Source: Acanthochromis polyacanthus
Lineage: Eukaryota; Chordata; Actinopteri; Pomacentridae
Assembly: GCF_021347895.1 (NCBI RefSeq)
Contig: NC_067135.1
Location: 25,290,441 to 25,354,440, forward strand
DNA: 64,000 bases
Reading direction: 5' to 3'
Positions 32,735 to 45,350 of this stretch are shown one piece after another (position 1 is the stretch's first letter; every line of letters begins with the position of its first letter). The translations under genes were made by a program, and so were the position numbers. The notes under the pieces are model-generated. The model was not told the origin of the DNA. It was given only the letters and a program-made list of their open reading frames with translations, and ran no database searches.

Positions 32735-33059
32735 AAACCAATATCTGGCTGCTGCTAATTTCCCACCGTGGTGTGCCAGCTTTTATGTAAATGGGTTGGA
32801 GCGTCAAATAATTAATTTCACAATGCATATTGTCAATTACAATGTTGAAGCAGTTCTACAAGCTGAAAAAATGCAACTTTTTAGCAATTGTCACTGTCTC
32901 CTGCATATTCATCGCAACAAATGAGCTTAAAATGTTGCAACTTGCATTGCAATTTTTTTTTTTTTTTTTTTATAGAAAAACAGCTGTGAACTCGGGCGTT
33001 TTTGGCTGCAACAATCACGAAAAACGCCTACGAAATCCTGGAGGGACTGGTATATACAG

Positions 33060-35225
33060 CATGTAGAGCTGCTGTTTTTCTCCAGTCATTGTGACCTTTG
33101 TGAGTACCTGGAAAAAGTATGTTTGCTTCCAATATTTAAAACATTTTTGTAACTGTGCCAGAGCAGCCTTGTGACTAGTAAACAAGCTGCTCCGCCACCG
33201 GATTGGCTCTCATTGACGTTAGATTCACTTATTACACTCAGACTCGTTGCATCCTTTTCTTTCTATCTACACTACTGTTAATAAGAAATGCTAAATCCTA
33301 AAATGGATTTCTTCCTCTACTTGTTGGTTTGGTTGCTGTTTTGTTTGTTTTTATTATTATTGACCTGTTCTGTCTCTCTCTCTCTCGGGTGTGCCAGTGG
33401 AAGTTGTCGATGCGTGACAATGGTGTCGCCTTTCGAAGAAACTTATGCCACAAAAGAAATGCCCAACTTGTGTAAATATTGATTCCAGGATCACTGCACC
33501 CTCTTCTTCGCTGTGCTGTTTCCTAGAGAGTCGACTGTCTGTGCAAAGTTAGTGTGCTCAGTCTGATTCTATGTTCAGTTTTAGCTCTGCAGATGTTTAA
33601 TGCTCTGAATCCCTGAACAGCTCTATTAACTTCAATTACTGTCAGAAAGTGTGATAACTGTAATAATATAACATGCACATTTTATTTTATCTGTGCTTGC
33701 ACCAGAGAAAATTCCTTGTAAGTGTAAAAACCTACTTGGCAATAAAAACTGATTCTGACAAAAGTGCAATGTATTCTTGGAACTGCAAATATTTTCTAGT
33801 TTTCACGATTTTACTGCAACATGTTGTCAAGTTCAGCATGAAGTTTCTTTTACAAGCAAGTTAAGAACAACATCCAGCTTCCTGTTGGTGCTGCTGAAGA
33901 ACGTACTGCTGTCCGTATGATGATGCAGTTGTTCCTGGCGGTGAGGCTAGTGCTGTGCTGGAAGCGAAGATCTCGGGCCTGCAGACAGAACTGTCTTTTC
34001 TTTTTCTACCACAGAAAAAGGAGTGTAATTCTCAGCAGTGTCATCATGTCCACAGGAACAATGCTGGTTTAGTATATGCCTGGTAAGGACCACATAATTT
34101 CACATTTATGGTGCTTTAATTTACAAATACTATCACATGTTTTTGCACAAAACATAGAATGTGTTTCCAAACTGATACCTGGAACAGATATACACTGAAA
34201 GTTAATTAACAGCATGTCTGTCATTTATAGCTGGGTGTGATCATTAACAATCATGACTGTAACTGATCTCATAGGATTATAAGTATTAACAGCAGGAATG
34301 TGTCCTTCATTACTAGATTTAAGCATCAGCTGTAGCTGAATATGTACAATAGCAGCAGGAGTGATGTCAATTCATCCTGTGATGCTATGATATTCTCCTG
34401 TTTACCAACAAATTGCTTGACTGAAATCAATAATTGTTTGTCTCCTGCAGTTTTCTCTGCTGTTATGTTTCATTCTTTTTCTATTCTGTTGCTTTTATTT
34501 CCCACAAAGGTCCAGATCTTAAAGCTGTATAGCCAATCAGATCATTCTGTGGGCGGGGCTTTACTGAGGGCACAGAGTGACAGCAGACAGAGAGGAGCTG
34601 CATCAGAGCCGACGAGAACTTTTAATGTTTTATCAATAATCAGTTGATAAAAATAACTACAAATAATCACAAATATCAGCCTCAATAACCAGCTGATCCC
34701 TGATTCTCATGTTCTAGATAAATAGACTGAATGATTGTAAACTTCATGTCTTGTGGTTTTTCATCAATAATAACAGACATTACATTTCATAGATTGCCAA
34801 CTTTTTGGTATGTTCTGTAAAAAAGAAAAACCTGCTGAAAGTAGGCGATTTAATAAATAAATCTGACAAATCAATCTAAAATTTCACATATGTCTGTATA
34901 GATATATTTTATGACACAAATATATCAAACAAATCAGAAATTGTTGATGAAATGATCTCAATGTGGATGTCTGAACTGTTATTTTGAAATATGGATGTCA
35001 GTAACACACACCCATTTTAGACACTGAATGTTCAATGTTTAGAAGCTGTTCTGGCAGCAGGTGGTGACACATCATAGAAAAACTGTCAGTCCGTGAATGT
35101 GAACCTTAACTCTGTTCACAGCAGATTCAGATGCAAATAAATGCAAGGTTTTAAGAAACTGCATAGATCTTAGGCTCTGATGGACAACAGAGTCTTTAGT
35201 AGACTTTATTTACTAAATAAACTTT
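33060..35225. other. Non-coding region
   Basis: No gene recognised. A frame at 33288-33482 begins with a hydrophobic stretch but lacks splice or family support. Near 34507-34625 a CCAAT word and GGGCGGGGC (GC-box type) lie close together, which could be a promoter or part of a repeat. Confidence 0.4.
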
Positions 35226-35229
35226 AAAG

Positions 35230-35820
35230 AGTAATAGCTCTCTGAAACACCTACAGCTGATCCAAAATGCTGCAGCCAGAGTGCTGACGGGAGTCAGCCA
35301 GACAGATCATATTTCTCCTGTACTGGTTTCTCTTCATCAGCTTCCTGTGAAATCTAGAATAGAATTCAAAATCCTTCTCCTGACCTATAAAGCTCTTTAC
35401 CAATCTCTATCATATCTTAAAGACCTGATAGTACCTCATTATCCAGACAGAACTCTGCTCTCAAACTGCAGGCTTACTTGTTGTTCCTAGAATCTCTAAA
35501 AGTAGAATGGGAGGCAGAGTCTTCAGTTATCAGCTCCTCTCCTGTGGAACCAGCTCCCAGTTTGGATTCAGGGGGCAGACACCCTCTCTATTGTTAAGAC
35601 CAGGCTTATAAACTTCCTTTCTGACAAATCTTATAGTTAAGGCTGACTGGATGACCCTGGGAGGGTCAGCTGGACTCTTCACTTTTTTTTCTTGCCACTG
35701 TCGCCTTAGGGCTCCCCTGGGGGTTCAGGCATATGGGTTCTGTAAAGCGTCTTGAGACAATTTGACCTGTAATTGGTGCGATATAAATAAAATTGAAATG
35801 AATTGAATTAAACTAATATC
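35230..35820 (+). mobile_element. LINE 3' end (L2/Rex1-type)
   Basis: The plus strand reads as the last part of a LINE RT protein ('LQNAAARVLTGVSQTDHISP', 'LHQLPVKSRIEFKILLLTYK') with later stops, then the 3' tail 'gtaaagcgtcttgagacaat' and 'gatataaataaaattgaaat' with TTGAA repeats. It is a 5'-truncated dead copy. Confidence 0.75.
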
Positions 35821-36380
35821 TATTGCATGATCATCACACTGCACCTGGGAACTATTTGCTTTATTTTACAATGAACTGTAAAATATTCTTGTGGATGTGG
35901 CGACGTGTCTCACAACCCATGGGTGTAATTTTACACCCATGAACAAATGTTTATTTTCCTTGTAGCCAAGTCAAATTGAGTCTGTCTCTTCATGTAGCAC
36001 ATTTAAACACATTTAAAAATGAAATACAGACACTGACTGAAAACCCTAAAACAAGACAAACCGTTGGATGTGAAGGTTATCCCAGACACTATAGGACAAA
36101 TGAACAGAAACGGGGAAAAAACGGACAAAAACAAACAGTTCACTTTGGCTGCTTTGCATAAGGTGGGGAGGTGAAACAGAGCGTGTCAGAGTCAATGCCT
36201 ACAATGGCACAATAAAGACACGTGTCAAACTCCTTCACATGACAAACCTGAAACTTCTTTGGAATTTCTCATTAAATTTGGATCACAGGTTCAGTAAATA
36301 TTTGCATTTGTGTCCTTGAGTGGCTTCTGATCCTGTTTCAGTACCAGTCAGAGCTCTTACTTAAGAGCAGGTCTTTCTGT
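35821..36380. other. Spacer before the lectin gene
   Basis: I see no gene or recognised repeat. The direct/palindromic pair 'acccatgggtgtaattttac|acccatg' near 35918-35942 is a local curiosity. Confidence 0.35.
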
Positions 36381-36389
36381 CTTTCTTCA

Positions 36390-36472
36390 TCTTTGTTCAG
36401 CATCTCCACACAGAAAGAGAAGGTAACTCTGCAACAGGTTAACTCATTTGGTGTCCGTCTGTCTTTCTAAAG
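36390..36472 (+). promoter_or_regulatory. Probable 5' UTR exon and 50-bp intron of lectin gene
   Basis: A donor-like AG|GTAACT at 36421-36426 and an acceptor-like 'tttctaaag' ending at 36472 would remove a 50-bp intron just before the exon that carries the ATG at 36509. This arrangement is plausible for fish lectin genes, but needs transcript evidence. Confidence 0.35.
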
Positions 36473-36508
36473 GTCGCCTTCATCTGTAACATCTGCATCA
36501 TCTCCAAC

Positions 36509-39288
36509 ATGAAGATGCTGACGGTGTGTTTGCTGCTGACTGCCATGCTGGTTCAAACTCAAACTACTCGTGAGTATTTATTGGAATATATCCATATTTG
36601 ATTCCTTATGTATCTCCTTCACTACATTTCATATAAAATACTGACATATATTTAACAGCTATGGCTACTTACTTACATCGGGGGCGGCTCAGTGGGTAGA
36701 GTGGCCGTCTTGTAACTGGAAGGTTGCTGGTTCGATCCTCGGCCTGTCATGCTCACGTCGAGGTGTCCCTGAGCAAGACACCAAACCCCTAATTGCTCCT
36801 GATGGGTTGTGGTTAGTGCCCTGCATGGCAGCTTCTGCCATCAGTGTGTGTGAATGTGACGTATCATGTAAAGCACTTTGGATAAAAGCGCTATATAAAT
36901 ACAACCATTTAATTACTTGGCAAATTATTAAATCGACTTGGTGATCAGAACATGAACTTATCAACTTAATGATGCTAAATTTCCCCGTTTCTCAGACTTT
37001 GACAGTTCGACTAGAAGCTGCAGTTTAGCTTAGCACAAAGAGGTGGGGTAGCTCACCAGGAGAAAGGGCCATAAAAAAAAAACCCAATTCCAGTTTTTTG
37101 AAACGTGAAATCCATATGATTGTCAAACTGATCTACCCCAGAACAAGAAAAGGTTGAAAATGTACTCTTCCATCTGTCCTTGCAGCTCTTCCAGATACGA
37201 CGCTACCTCCATTAATTACTGAAGGTGAATTGGCACGTCGTCAGATTTATATTTAGGGTCCGAGCACCGAGTGTGCCGAGGACAGGCGGTGCAAGGGCAC
37301 CGACTGTCCAAGGCAAAAGTGGTGCCTTGGACCCTATTGGAACCTTAGGGTTTTTTATTATTATTTTCTTTTTCGTTATTATTATTCTGCCAAAGCAACT
37401 GCATTTTTCAGGGCCTGAACATGCTCGAAAAGTCATGAAAATTTGCACACACATCAGAACTGGCGAAAAATTTCATATTTTTTAGGGCATGTGGAGGTGT
37501 GTGCCAAAATGGCTCCATAGCGCCCCCTACAAAATTTTAAAAGGTTGAAAATGTACTCTTCCATCTGTCCTTGCAGCTCTTCCAGATACGATGCTACCTC
37601 CATTAATTACTGAAGGTGAGTTGACATGTCGTCAGATTTATATTTAGGGTCCGAGCACCGAGTGTGCCGAGGACAGGTGGTGCAAGGGCACCGACTGTCC
37701 AAGGCAACAGCGATGCCTTGGACCCTATTGGAACCTTAGGGTGGGTTGAAGGTGAGTTGACATGTCAGATTTATATTTTTATTTGTAATCAGTGACACTG
37801 TGTGAAACTTGAGGTGTGTTTAAAGGGAAAGAGATGCAAAGTAAAAATATTTACACAGTATTTCACCATTGCCATGCAGTTAGACTGATTGAAAATCACA
37901 GGTGATCACAGGTATGTTCAACTTCTGCGCAGAGTTTCTCCTGCTGTTCAATTTAGAAATAAAAACCAACTGAGGGGTGAATTTAAAACAATTTCGCATG
38001 TAAATGACATTGCACAGGATTGTACCAGTGTTGGATACTGCACCTGCTTATACAAAAAAAACAAACAAACAATAAAGAAAAGGTTCATCATGAAACTGTG
38101 AAGCTCTGCCAGATGACACAAAAGATCCTGTGGTATCCAGAAAACAAGTCTCCTTAGAGTTTCTTAGATCAGTAATGATGCCTGCTCAAAATGTGAATTC
38201 TTTGTTATCTAATATTAAATAAAACCAAAAGTGCAGATGTCCATGTCAATAACTGCAGTGTGAAAATTTCTACCTTACACAGATGAATGCAGCTGGAAAC
38301 ACTAATAATAGATAGATAAGTAGACAAAAAAATTCTTTGTAAAAGGTTTTTATTCCAATTTAATAATCTATACGAAAAAATAGAAACAGAGAAAAATTCA
38401 CTTCTTATATGTCTTTAAGCTGCCTGGGAGATTCACCATTAACCCTTCTCCTAGATTTGTCCTCAGGTCATCATTTCTATGATGACTGGCATCTAACTTG
38501 CCCTGATGGATGGACTTCGTTCTATCACCGCTGTCTCCGCTACGTTCCAACAAAAATGACTTGGGCTGAAGCTGCGGTAACTCAGACTATTACTTATTCA
38601 GAGTTGAATGTTTTGAGGCTAAATTTTGCTTCATGCTTGGAGACTCGTACTACAAAGCCAGTTAAACATACCCGGCATATGTTTTCATTGTTTCATTCAT
38701 ACTTCCTGAGAATGCGTCACTAACTTCAGATTTAACTGCTTTGGCCACTCTGCTATTTGTTCATCTCCACTGCAGAGAAACTGTGAGACCCTGGGGGGAA
38801 GCCTTGCAATTGTTGCTGAATATTTGCATGGTGACGACATTCGCGAGGTGATGTGGCACAGTGGACACACGCGTGGAAAAGTGTGGATTGGAGAACACCA
38901 CAGCCCAGAGGTAGAAGTTCCTTATGTTTTACTGTCCTCAAAATGATCATGAATTCAAACAATCTTCTCTTTTGTCGTACAGCATTACTCTTCCTGGGGC
39001 GATTATTTTGGTTGGCTTCCAGACTATTATCATGGACACCATCAGCGTGATTGTCACCAGAAAACCTTTGGAGGTAAATCAGGCAGCCTTGAAGATAATG
39101 TGTGGGTGGTAGTTATTCAGGATCTACAGAGCAATGCTCTTTCCTCTACAATGTTTACATTTTGTACGTTTACATAATGACACATCGTTGAACAAGTTAA
39201 ATTTGAGTTGCACTGACTGACTCCTGTCTTTTGACTCCTTCCAGAAGAAGACCCTGATGCTAAGCTACCATCTGTCTGTAGCAAATAA
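36509..39288 (+). CDS. Secreted single-CTLD C-type lectin
   Basis: This encodes a small secreted protein with one C-type lectin-like domain. Exons are 36509-36569, 37186-37224, 37577-37615, 38467-38576, 38776-38910, 38983-39073 and 39245-39288; all introns are GT-AG with matching phases. Residues 1-20 (MKMLTVCLLLTAMLVQTQTT) form a signal peptide. Two 13-residue mini-exons (PLPDTTLPPLITE and a copy with M) follow, then the CTLD: 'TCPDGWTSFYHRCLRY', 'MTWAEAARNCETLGGSLAIV', 'GKVWIGEHHSPE', 'YSSWGDYF', and the end 'LPSVCSK'. The pattern is that of the fish antifreeze type II / lactose-binding lectin-like group. The sugar-specificity motifs EPN/QPD and WND are not present, so carbohydrate binding is uncertain. 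A SINE sits in intron 1. Confidence 0.85.
36680..36913 (+). mobile_element. tRNA-derived SINE in lectin intron 1
   Basis: It starts GGGGCGGCTCAGTGGGTAGA, contains an A-box-like 'agtgggtagagtgg' and a B-box 'ggttcgatcct' (about 36729-36739), and ends in a LINE-like tail 'aaagcactttggataaaagc' followed by 'gctatataaata'. The head is tRNA-like but not a functional tRNA, and the tail shows L2-type dependence on a partner LINE. Confidence 0.85.
37148..37350 (+). repeat. Duplicated mini-exon segment, unit 1
   Basis: About 200 bp here are repeated at 37540-37740 (offset 391 bp). The unit includes the acceptor 'ccttgcag', the 39-bp mini-exon, its donor, and the start of a 'gggtccgagcaccgagtgtg' repeat element. 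A third, partial trace of the exon-donor part occurs at about 37742-37780. Confidence 0.8.
37540..37740 (+). repeat. Duplicated mini-exon segment, unit 2
   Basis: This is the second unit of the 391-bp-offset duplication in the lectin gene. It keeps both splice sites and the exon phase (1 to 1), so either or both copies can be used without changing the frame. Confidence 0.8.
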
Positions 39289-39289
39289 T

Positions 39290-42200
39290 ACTCATTTAAT
39301 CCCTGAACGGAAACAGACCCATAATTCATCTGTAAAAAGCATAAACACCATCTGATTTGTGTTTTTGCCATTATTCTCTCATATCTCTCTATGAACATCT
39401 GTATTTCCACTTAGTGCTACATACAACATAAACAGTCTTTTAGATAAGAACGCTTAATGCTTTCTGCACTTTCTTTGGCAGAGTGAACTGCACTTTCAAA
39501 ACCTATGAAAAATTAAACATTTAAGCATCGAAAAAAGACGATTTTCTCTGAGTCTGTGTTCAATCTTTCAATATTTTGTCCTGAATCTCAGAAAATTCGA
39601 TCCTGTATGGCTAAATGTGGTCTGTTAGAAGCTCATATTCATTAATGATGAACATGAGATCCAGCTTGTTTGGTGTGAACCTGACCACGACCACCACAGG
39701 TGAATGCATAGTCCTCACAGTGAAGCACAGAAGTGGGAGTGATTATGATATGAGGCTGCAAGAGTGTTAAAGGTGTCGGATAGAAGACATTTATAGATGA
39801 ATGTCTGTTGATAAACCAAAATATTAGCTGGCAAGATGACTCCCAGTATGCAGAAACTTTAGGAAGAGGAACAATGCAGCATGACAATCCTGTATTTTGA
39901 ATAAAGTTTTTGATTTTACATGAGAACAAATGCACTAATGTTCATCTCAGAAGTGCTGCAGTTACTGAAGCGTGATGCAGTTTAGAAGCATTGTTAGGAT
40001 CAGATGTAAGTAGGAACTACAAAGCAAATGATGTTGACTTAGCATCAGGAAACCTCTTGCATGAATGATACTTCAGATGAAAGTTTGCATCCACGGTTGT
40101 TATAAGTTGTTTTGGAAAAATAACAGCTTTAAAGATTTATAATTCTTTAGACTAAGAGTCTACAGCCATGATCACTTCTTCATGAGACTGGAATCACACA
40201 CAGCATTCCCTTGGGCTTGCCACTAATGGCAACATCCTAACATGCTAACAACAGAAAGGATTCATAACAACACATAAAACTGCCAAACTGACTTGACAGT
40301 TATATGGAAACACACAACAGTGCACTATTGGTTTGTCAACGTAAGAGCAACTGAAGCAATGAACACAGAGTAGCTTCAACAATTGTGAAAAAGACTGTGA
40401 TGCAGTGGATCTATAAATAATTCATATAATGATCATAATCATAGTAATGGAAGTTTGTGTATAAGGTAGACTAACTGTGTGGCTGTTCACAGTAAAAATA
40501 CTGGAAAATATAGAATTTTACATTAGATCAGCTGATTCACTTAATTTTCCTTCACTAAATCCAGGTTCATGATAAGTTATACAAATCAGTGTCTGTGAAA
40601 CAAATTCAGAAATCTGTGTTCGTGCACCTGCATAGACAGAATTTAAATTGCCAGAAGAAGGTCCAATAAAAATCCATTAAAAAGGCAAATTGTGTCAGCC
40701 CATGCAAAGTGGGTGAGTCTCCGTATACGTAATACAGGAATAGGAGCAGAACACTGGACTGATCAGATTCTGGTGGCGAGAAGCTGCTGTGTCCATTTGT
40801 TGGCCAGAACTCAAGAATCCATGCATTAAATATGACAAAGTTTCACATTTCACGTTTCTAAGAAATTATGTTTAATATCTAAAAGGTCAAGTGTCATCTT
40901 CACTGTAACATTTTTATGTTCTATCAAATCAGCTCTCTGACCTTTGCTCTACACCATAACTAAGAAACAGAAGTGACCATATTTCACATTTGAGTAGAAA
41001 TAAGATTGCCCCTTAAGCTGGCCGGCTGAAGTTTAATGGCAAAAGCATTTTTAGCTTCAAACGGGACGATAGAAACACTATACATCCATGGAAAGCTTAG
41101 AGTCTCATGAATCCGCCGGTATAAACCACTTTCAGATGTGATTACCACAGCGGGTGATATAAACACATTTCTAAAACAAACAACAAAAGTTTAAAGGGAC
41201 ACATAAAGGGCATAACTCACCTTCCGATGGTCTTTTACCGGTCAACGATGAAAATAATCCACAAAAACCGGCCATAATCCAAGAGTAGTCATCCAGACAA
41301 TACTAGCAAGTATCATATTTTCTCCAAAACATGTCTAGAAATAAGTAAATAATCCACAAATAGCTCGGCTCCGTGCGCGTCCACGTGGCGCATGGTGGCG
41401 CTGCGCGTTCCATAATTCACTGCATTTTTATCCATAATTTTATGAAGCTTTCTGTTATCCTCACGATCTCGGTCAGAAAATGGCGACTGAACCCTCTGCC
41501 TTCGATCCCAACCGCATTTCAACCAATCAAGTGACTCATCGCTGTCTCCGAAGCCGGAACAGCCAACCGTTGCCGAGACCGATGGATCTGGTGACTCTCA
41601 TCTCTTCACTAAATTCTGAGCAAAATGACGCCGGAGGAAACGTTTGACTGACAGGGCTGATAGCCAATGAGCTTGCTGAATAGCCGAGAGGCGGGTTTTA
41701 GCGGCCCAGTGTGACTTTTCACACCTCCGGCTCTCCTGCTGCAGCTGCTTTTCTCTGTCTCTGTCTGTGCCTCTGATTCAGATCAAGAGCCACACTGAAA
41801 CTTATCTGAAGTGATTTTTTTTTAGTTCTTTATGAGTTTTTGGAGTGAAAATAGTGTGAAAAAGGGCTAATAAACAACCATATACCATTTTTTCACAGGG
41901 TGTACATAGGGTGTCCAAAATTGACATAATTGGGCATATTAGTACAAAAACATGTGTGAAACACTCATTTCTTGTAGTTTTGCTCTGAAATTTTGTCCTG
42001 AACTATGTAAGACCCCAGGCTGTTGCCTTGTTGTGTTTCAAGCTCTCACAGTGCTGCCACACTAATTTTCAGGTGTTTTATTAGGGAAAAAATTTAGGCG
42101 TGAATAAAATTCCTCCTAATTCAGTGTGTTCCAACATAAATAACTCTGTGTCAGTAGCACCTAGAGTAATTCTGACTGCACTGGGTGACAATGCAGGTTG

Positions 42201-43090
42201 TCAGCTTTCAAAGGAGACCCCAGCCATGCCTGTACTCCAAACAGTTCAAGAACAGCATTCAATTTACTTTCTGTACATCTTCAGTAGAAATTTCAGGGGA
42301 AAATTGACCGCAGGTTAAAGGGTTAAAGATGTGTGAATCGTCCAAGTTGTAGAGTTTCTGGTTTCCCACCAGCAAAATGTATCATCTGTAAGTGAAGACA
42401 GCGTGTTTGTCAGGAAAATATTCACTGGAATCATATGTGTCATTATACTGATAATTTCATTTTCACAAATTAAAAACTCCACTTAATCTACTACCTTTCT
42501 TTTTCTTTCTTCTTTCAGCGTCTTCACTAAATTCATTATTTTTTCTCTATAATTTTCCTTGATATGATCTGTAATTTAGCAAAACATGGAAACTCCTCAA
42601 AATAACAGTTAATTTTATTTACTGGTCTCCAATTTACACATTTTTTTCTTTTAAATTCCAGCAAATATCTGTAAAGTGATGATTTTTATGGCTAATTTAG
42701 TTACAGGAAGCAAATTTGTGAAATAATTAATTCATAGTCAGTCTAATCTTGAGATGCACCATTTTTCTCTCAAATACCAGCAAACATCTGCTAAATAAAG
42801 ATATTTTCTGCTAAATAAATGCAGTAAAACTGGTAATTTAAAGTCACATATTGTAAATGGAAATTTACTATTTTGAAAAAAAAAACATTTTAAGGTGAAC
42901 ATTATTGACAATTTGGACCATTTTTTGTGTTAAAGATTGAAGTTCATCTTAATTTATTACAATATCAAGGCAGTTTGGGTAGCACAAATTTTTGCTTGTG
43001 TCTTTGACCCTCTTCATAGTTGAATCGGTGCAGTTCAACTACATTTGACCCAGACTTGTTTTTTCATTACCGTTCACACATTTTTTCGGT
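39290..43090. other. Non-coding region between lectin genes, left
   Basis: I found no gene. The stretch near 40980-42320 looks like an unclassified interspersed element (it contains several CpG-bearing words and ends near 'gcaggttaaagggttaaag'), and 42480-42960 is AT-rich with repeated 'aaatatctg.taaa' words. Nothing else is supported. Confidence 0.35.
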
Positions 43091-43092
43091 CA

Positions 43093-43330
43093 GGACTTTG
43101 GGGAGACCAGTCTAAAACATTAATTCATGTCTTTACAACATTTGATGTGTGTTTGGGGTCATTGTCTTGTTTGGACATCTGGCTACTTGACCTTCTGGCT
43201 GATGATTTTAGGTATTCCTGAAGAATGTGGAGGTAATCAGTCCTGATGAGACATATTATTCCTCCAGTAAGTTCTGGGTCTACCCCAGGGTCTCCCCCCA
43301 GGTGGACATCTCGTAAATCCTCCAAAGGAA
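43093..43330 (-). mobile_element. Tc1-type transposase fragment
   Basis: On the minus strand the frame ends with 'KQDNDPKHTSNVVKT', the block around the second catalytic aspartate of Tc1-type transposases, preceded by 'TDYLHILQEYLKSSARR'. The flanking parts of the element are missing. Dead fragment. Confidence 0.7.
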
Positions 43331-43382
43331 GTCACCCAGGAGGCCTCCAAATCAGATGTGTCAAACTGCTTTTGACATACAG

Positions 43383-44790
43383 CAGGATGGACTCTACTTC
43401 CTCCAGGAATCGATCATTGACCTCTGGCCTGAGGTCCTCTGGTACCAGGTACACATGTGTTAGGGAATTTTACGATGTCGAGAGAAGAATCAGGAGGCAA
43501 ACTCAAAGACACTCTGGACACTCAGATGGCTGATATCAGTTTACTGATATCAGGACAAATGATACAGAAATGATACAACACAGTGATGTGAGCACTGGCA
43601 GCACCAGTTCTTGGGAGTCTCTCTGGCTTTGGGTACCTATACCATTTGGGAGACATGCCATGTTTAGGTTACACTCCAGATATGGTAGCAGGACAGTTAG
43701 TTCAGGATCCATCTGGACAGTGATACGACAATATGACCTTGTTGCGCTTATGTAGTCAGCCAATCAATTGTCTTTTATCCCTATGTTATCTTTACCAAGT
43801 GTCTGTCTGTCTGTCTCGGGGTCAGTTTAGTAAAAAGAGAGATCTAGGGTGACAGTTTGGGATGACTCACCATCTACTCTTGGTTTTTTATGTGACTGCA
43901 ATGAACAATGCACCAGGAACACCTATGTTTTGAGAAAGTGAATAATTTTTCCCCAATAAGGTGGACTGTACTCCCTCCAGGAATTCATCATTGACCTCTG
44001 GCCTGAGGTCCTCTGGTACCAGGTACACATATGAACCACCTCGTGCACAAACATGGTCAATCCATGACTAGCACAGTCCAATACCAGAATAGCACCCGGG
44101 TTCACGTCCGACAGGTCGTTCTTCTAATTATTCTCCTACAGGTTTCTCCATTATTGCCCACATGAGCGTTGAAGTCCCCCAGGAGAACTATGGAGTCCCC
44201 AGGAGGAACTCTTTCCTGGACACCACCCAGAGACTACAATAAGGCTGAATACTCTGCAACAGAAAGGCAATCTTCTTATTTGCTGTGGAGAACTCCAACA
44301 ATGCAGCTCTCTGCCAGGGGCTTCTGAGAATCCCCACACCCACTTGGAATGTCTTATCCTGAGCAACTCTGGAGGAGAAAGTCCAACCTCTCTGCAGGTG
44401 TTTGGTTCCAGAACCTTTACTGTGTGTGGAGGTGAGTCCAACAATACTAATCAGTAACACTCTACCTTCCACACCAGTTCAGGATCTGTCCCAGTGAATG
44501 AGATGAGGTTCCCACAACCAGTCTACACCACCAGGTAGCAGCCCACCTACAAGCCCACCCCTGTCCACTACCCAGAAGGCTTTGCACCAGACGCCTATGT
44601 CCAGCGTTGTGAGTGGTGGGCCCAGTTTGCCTTTTCAGACAGTCTGACTGAGCCTCTCGGGACAAGGATGGACCACCAGATGCACAGTGGCGAGCTTCGC
44701 TTCTGGACATGGATCCAGGAGGGGGACCCAGTACCTCTATTCCAGATGAATTGGTGCTTTTCCTTAACTTAGATATCACTGTGCTTTTGT
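43383..44790 (-). mobile_element. LINE endonuclease-region fragment with internal direct repeat
   Basis: The minus strand reads as a broken APE endonuclease of a LINE: '[11 protein letters not shown]' (44180-44150), then 'LDCASHGLTMFVHEVVHMCT' and 'YQRTSGQRSM' (43985-44080). Frames are shifted several times. A block of about 70 bp appears twice, at about 43383-43456 and 43962-44031, and the roughly 500 bp between (beginning 'tgtgttagggaattttacga') does not match the LINE and may be an inserted piece. Upstream sequence to 44790 continues the same old LINE. Confidence 0.65.
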
Positions 44791-45350
44791 GAAATGCTTG
44801 TTTTCTTGTCCTTCTCCCAGGACCAGGTTGTCTTGGCAGACCCTACCAGGGGCATGTGCCTCTAACAACATATTGTAGTTTCCAGGAGCACATAGACACT
44901 TAAACCTCTATAACAAGGTAGTGATTCCTCAGGGGGGTCCGCCTTCTTTTATCTTTCATTTACATTTGTAAAGCACCGGTTTCAGTTCAATACAGTTAAA
45001 ATCACTTTAAAATGTTTTGTTTAAGTGTGCATAAAATCACTGAGCATCTGTGTGTTTTAGACCACTGTGTAAAAATTGCACGTTGTCCTCTGAGACATTT
45101 CTAGATCCATTTGTTTTCAAGGAGTGCCTGCATGCTGTCGTCTTATTTCTAAAATTTGCATGGATGGCATGAAAATAGGTTGCTTAGGTCAATGTGCTGT
45201 TCAAAAAGCATTTCCATGCAGTAATCCACGGCAGTACTTTTGCATACAAAGACAGACCAATGATAGTTGACCGAGAAACGAAGGAGAATTTCCATAGATT
45301 TTTATTATTAAGGCAGAGTCTCCTTTTGCTGTCCACAGAGCTGCATTGTG
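44791..45350. other. Region upstream of the two-CTLD gene
   Basis: No coding exon or recognised repeat. The ATG of the next gene is at 45351. No confident TATA box or first exon was identified. Confidence 0.35.

Larger units (their letters stand above)
30052..33049. mobile_element. Two inverted ends of a hAT-like family (possibly one element)
   Basis: The left end (30052-about 30230) starts CAGTCCCTCTAGGAATTC and the right end (about 32840-33049) finishes 'cgaaatcctggagggactg'; these are inverted matches (CAGTCCCTC(C/T)AGGA). Both flanks carry 'ttgcaattt'-type subterminal words. The 3 kb between contains several other insertions. The expected 8-bp duplication was not found (TAGTAGAT against GTATATAC), so they may instead be two separate fragments. 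Confidence 0.45.

Noticed and set aside
30052..33049. Calling the two inverted CAGTCCCTC ends a single intact hAT
   Set aside because: The flanking octamers do not match (TAGTAGAT and GTATATAC). Kept only as a low-confidence feature.
33288..33482. Small secreted or membrane peptide
   Set aside because: A hydrophobic start and a few cysteines, but no splice sites, family match or repeated structure to support it.
36680..36760. A tRNA gene
   Set aside because: A- and B-box-like words are present, but no complete cloverleaf. The unit has a LINE-like tail, so it is a SINE head.
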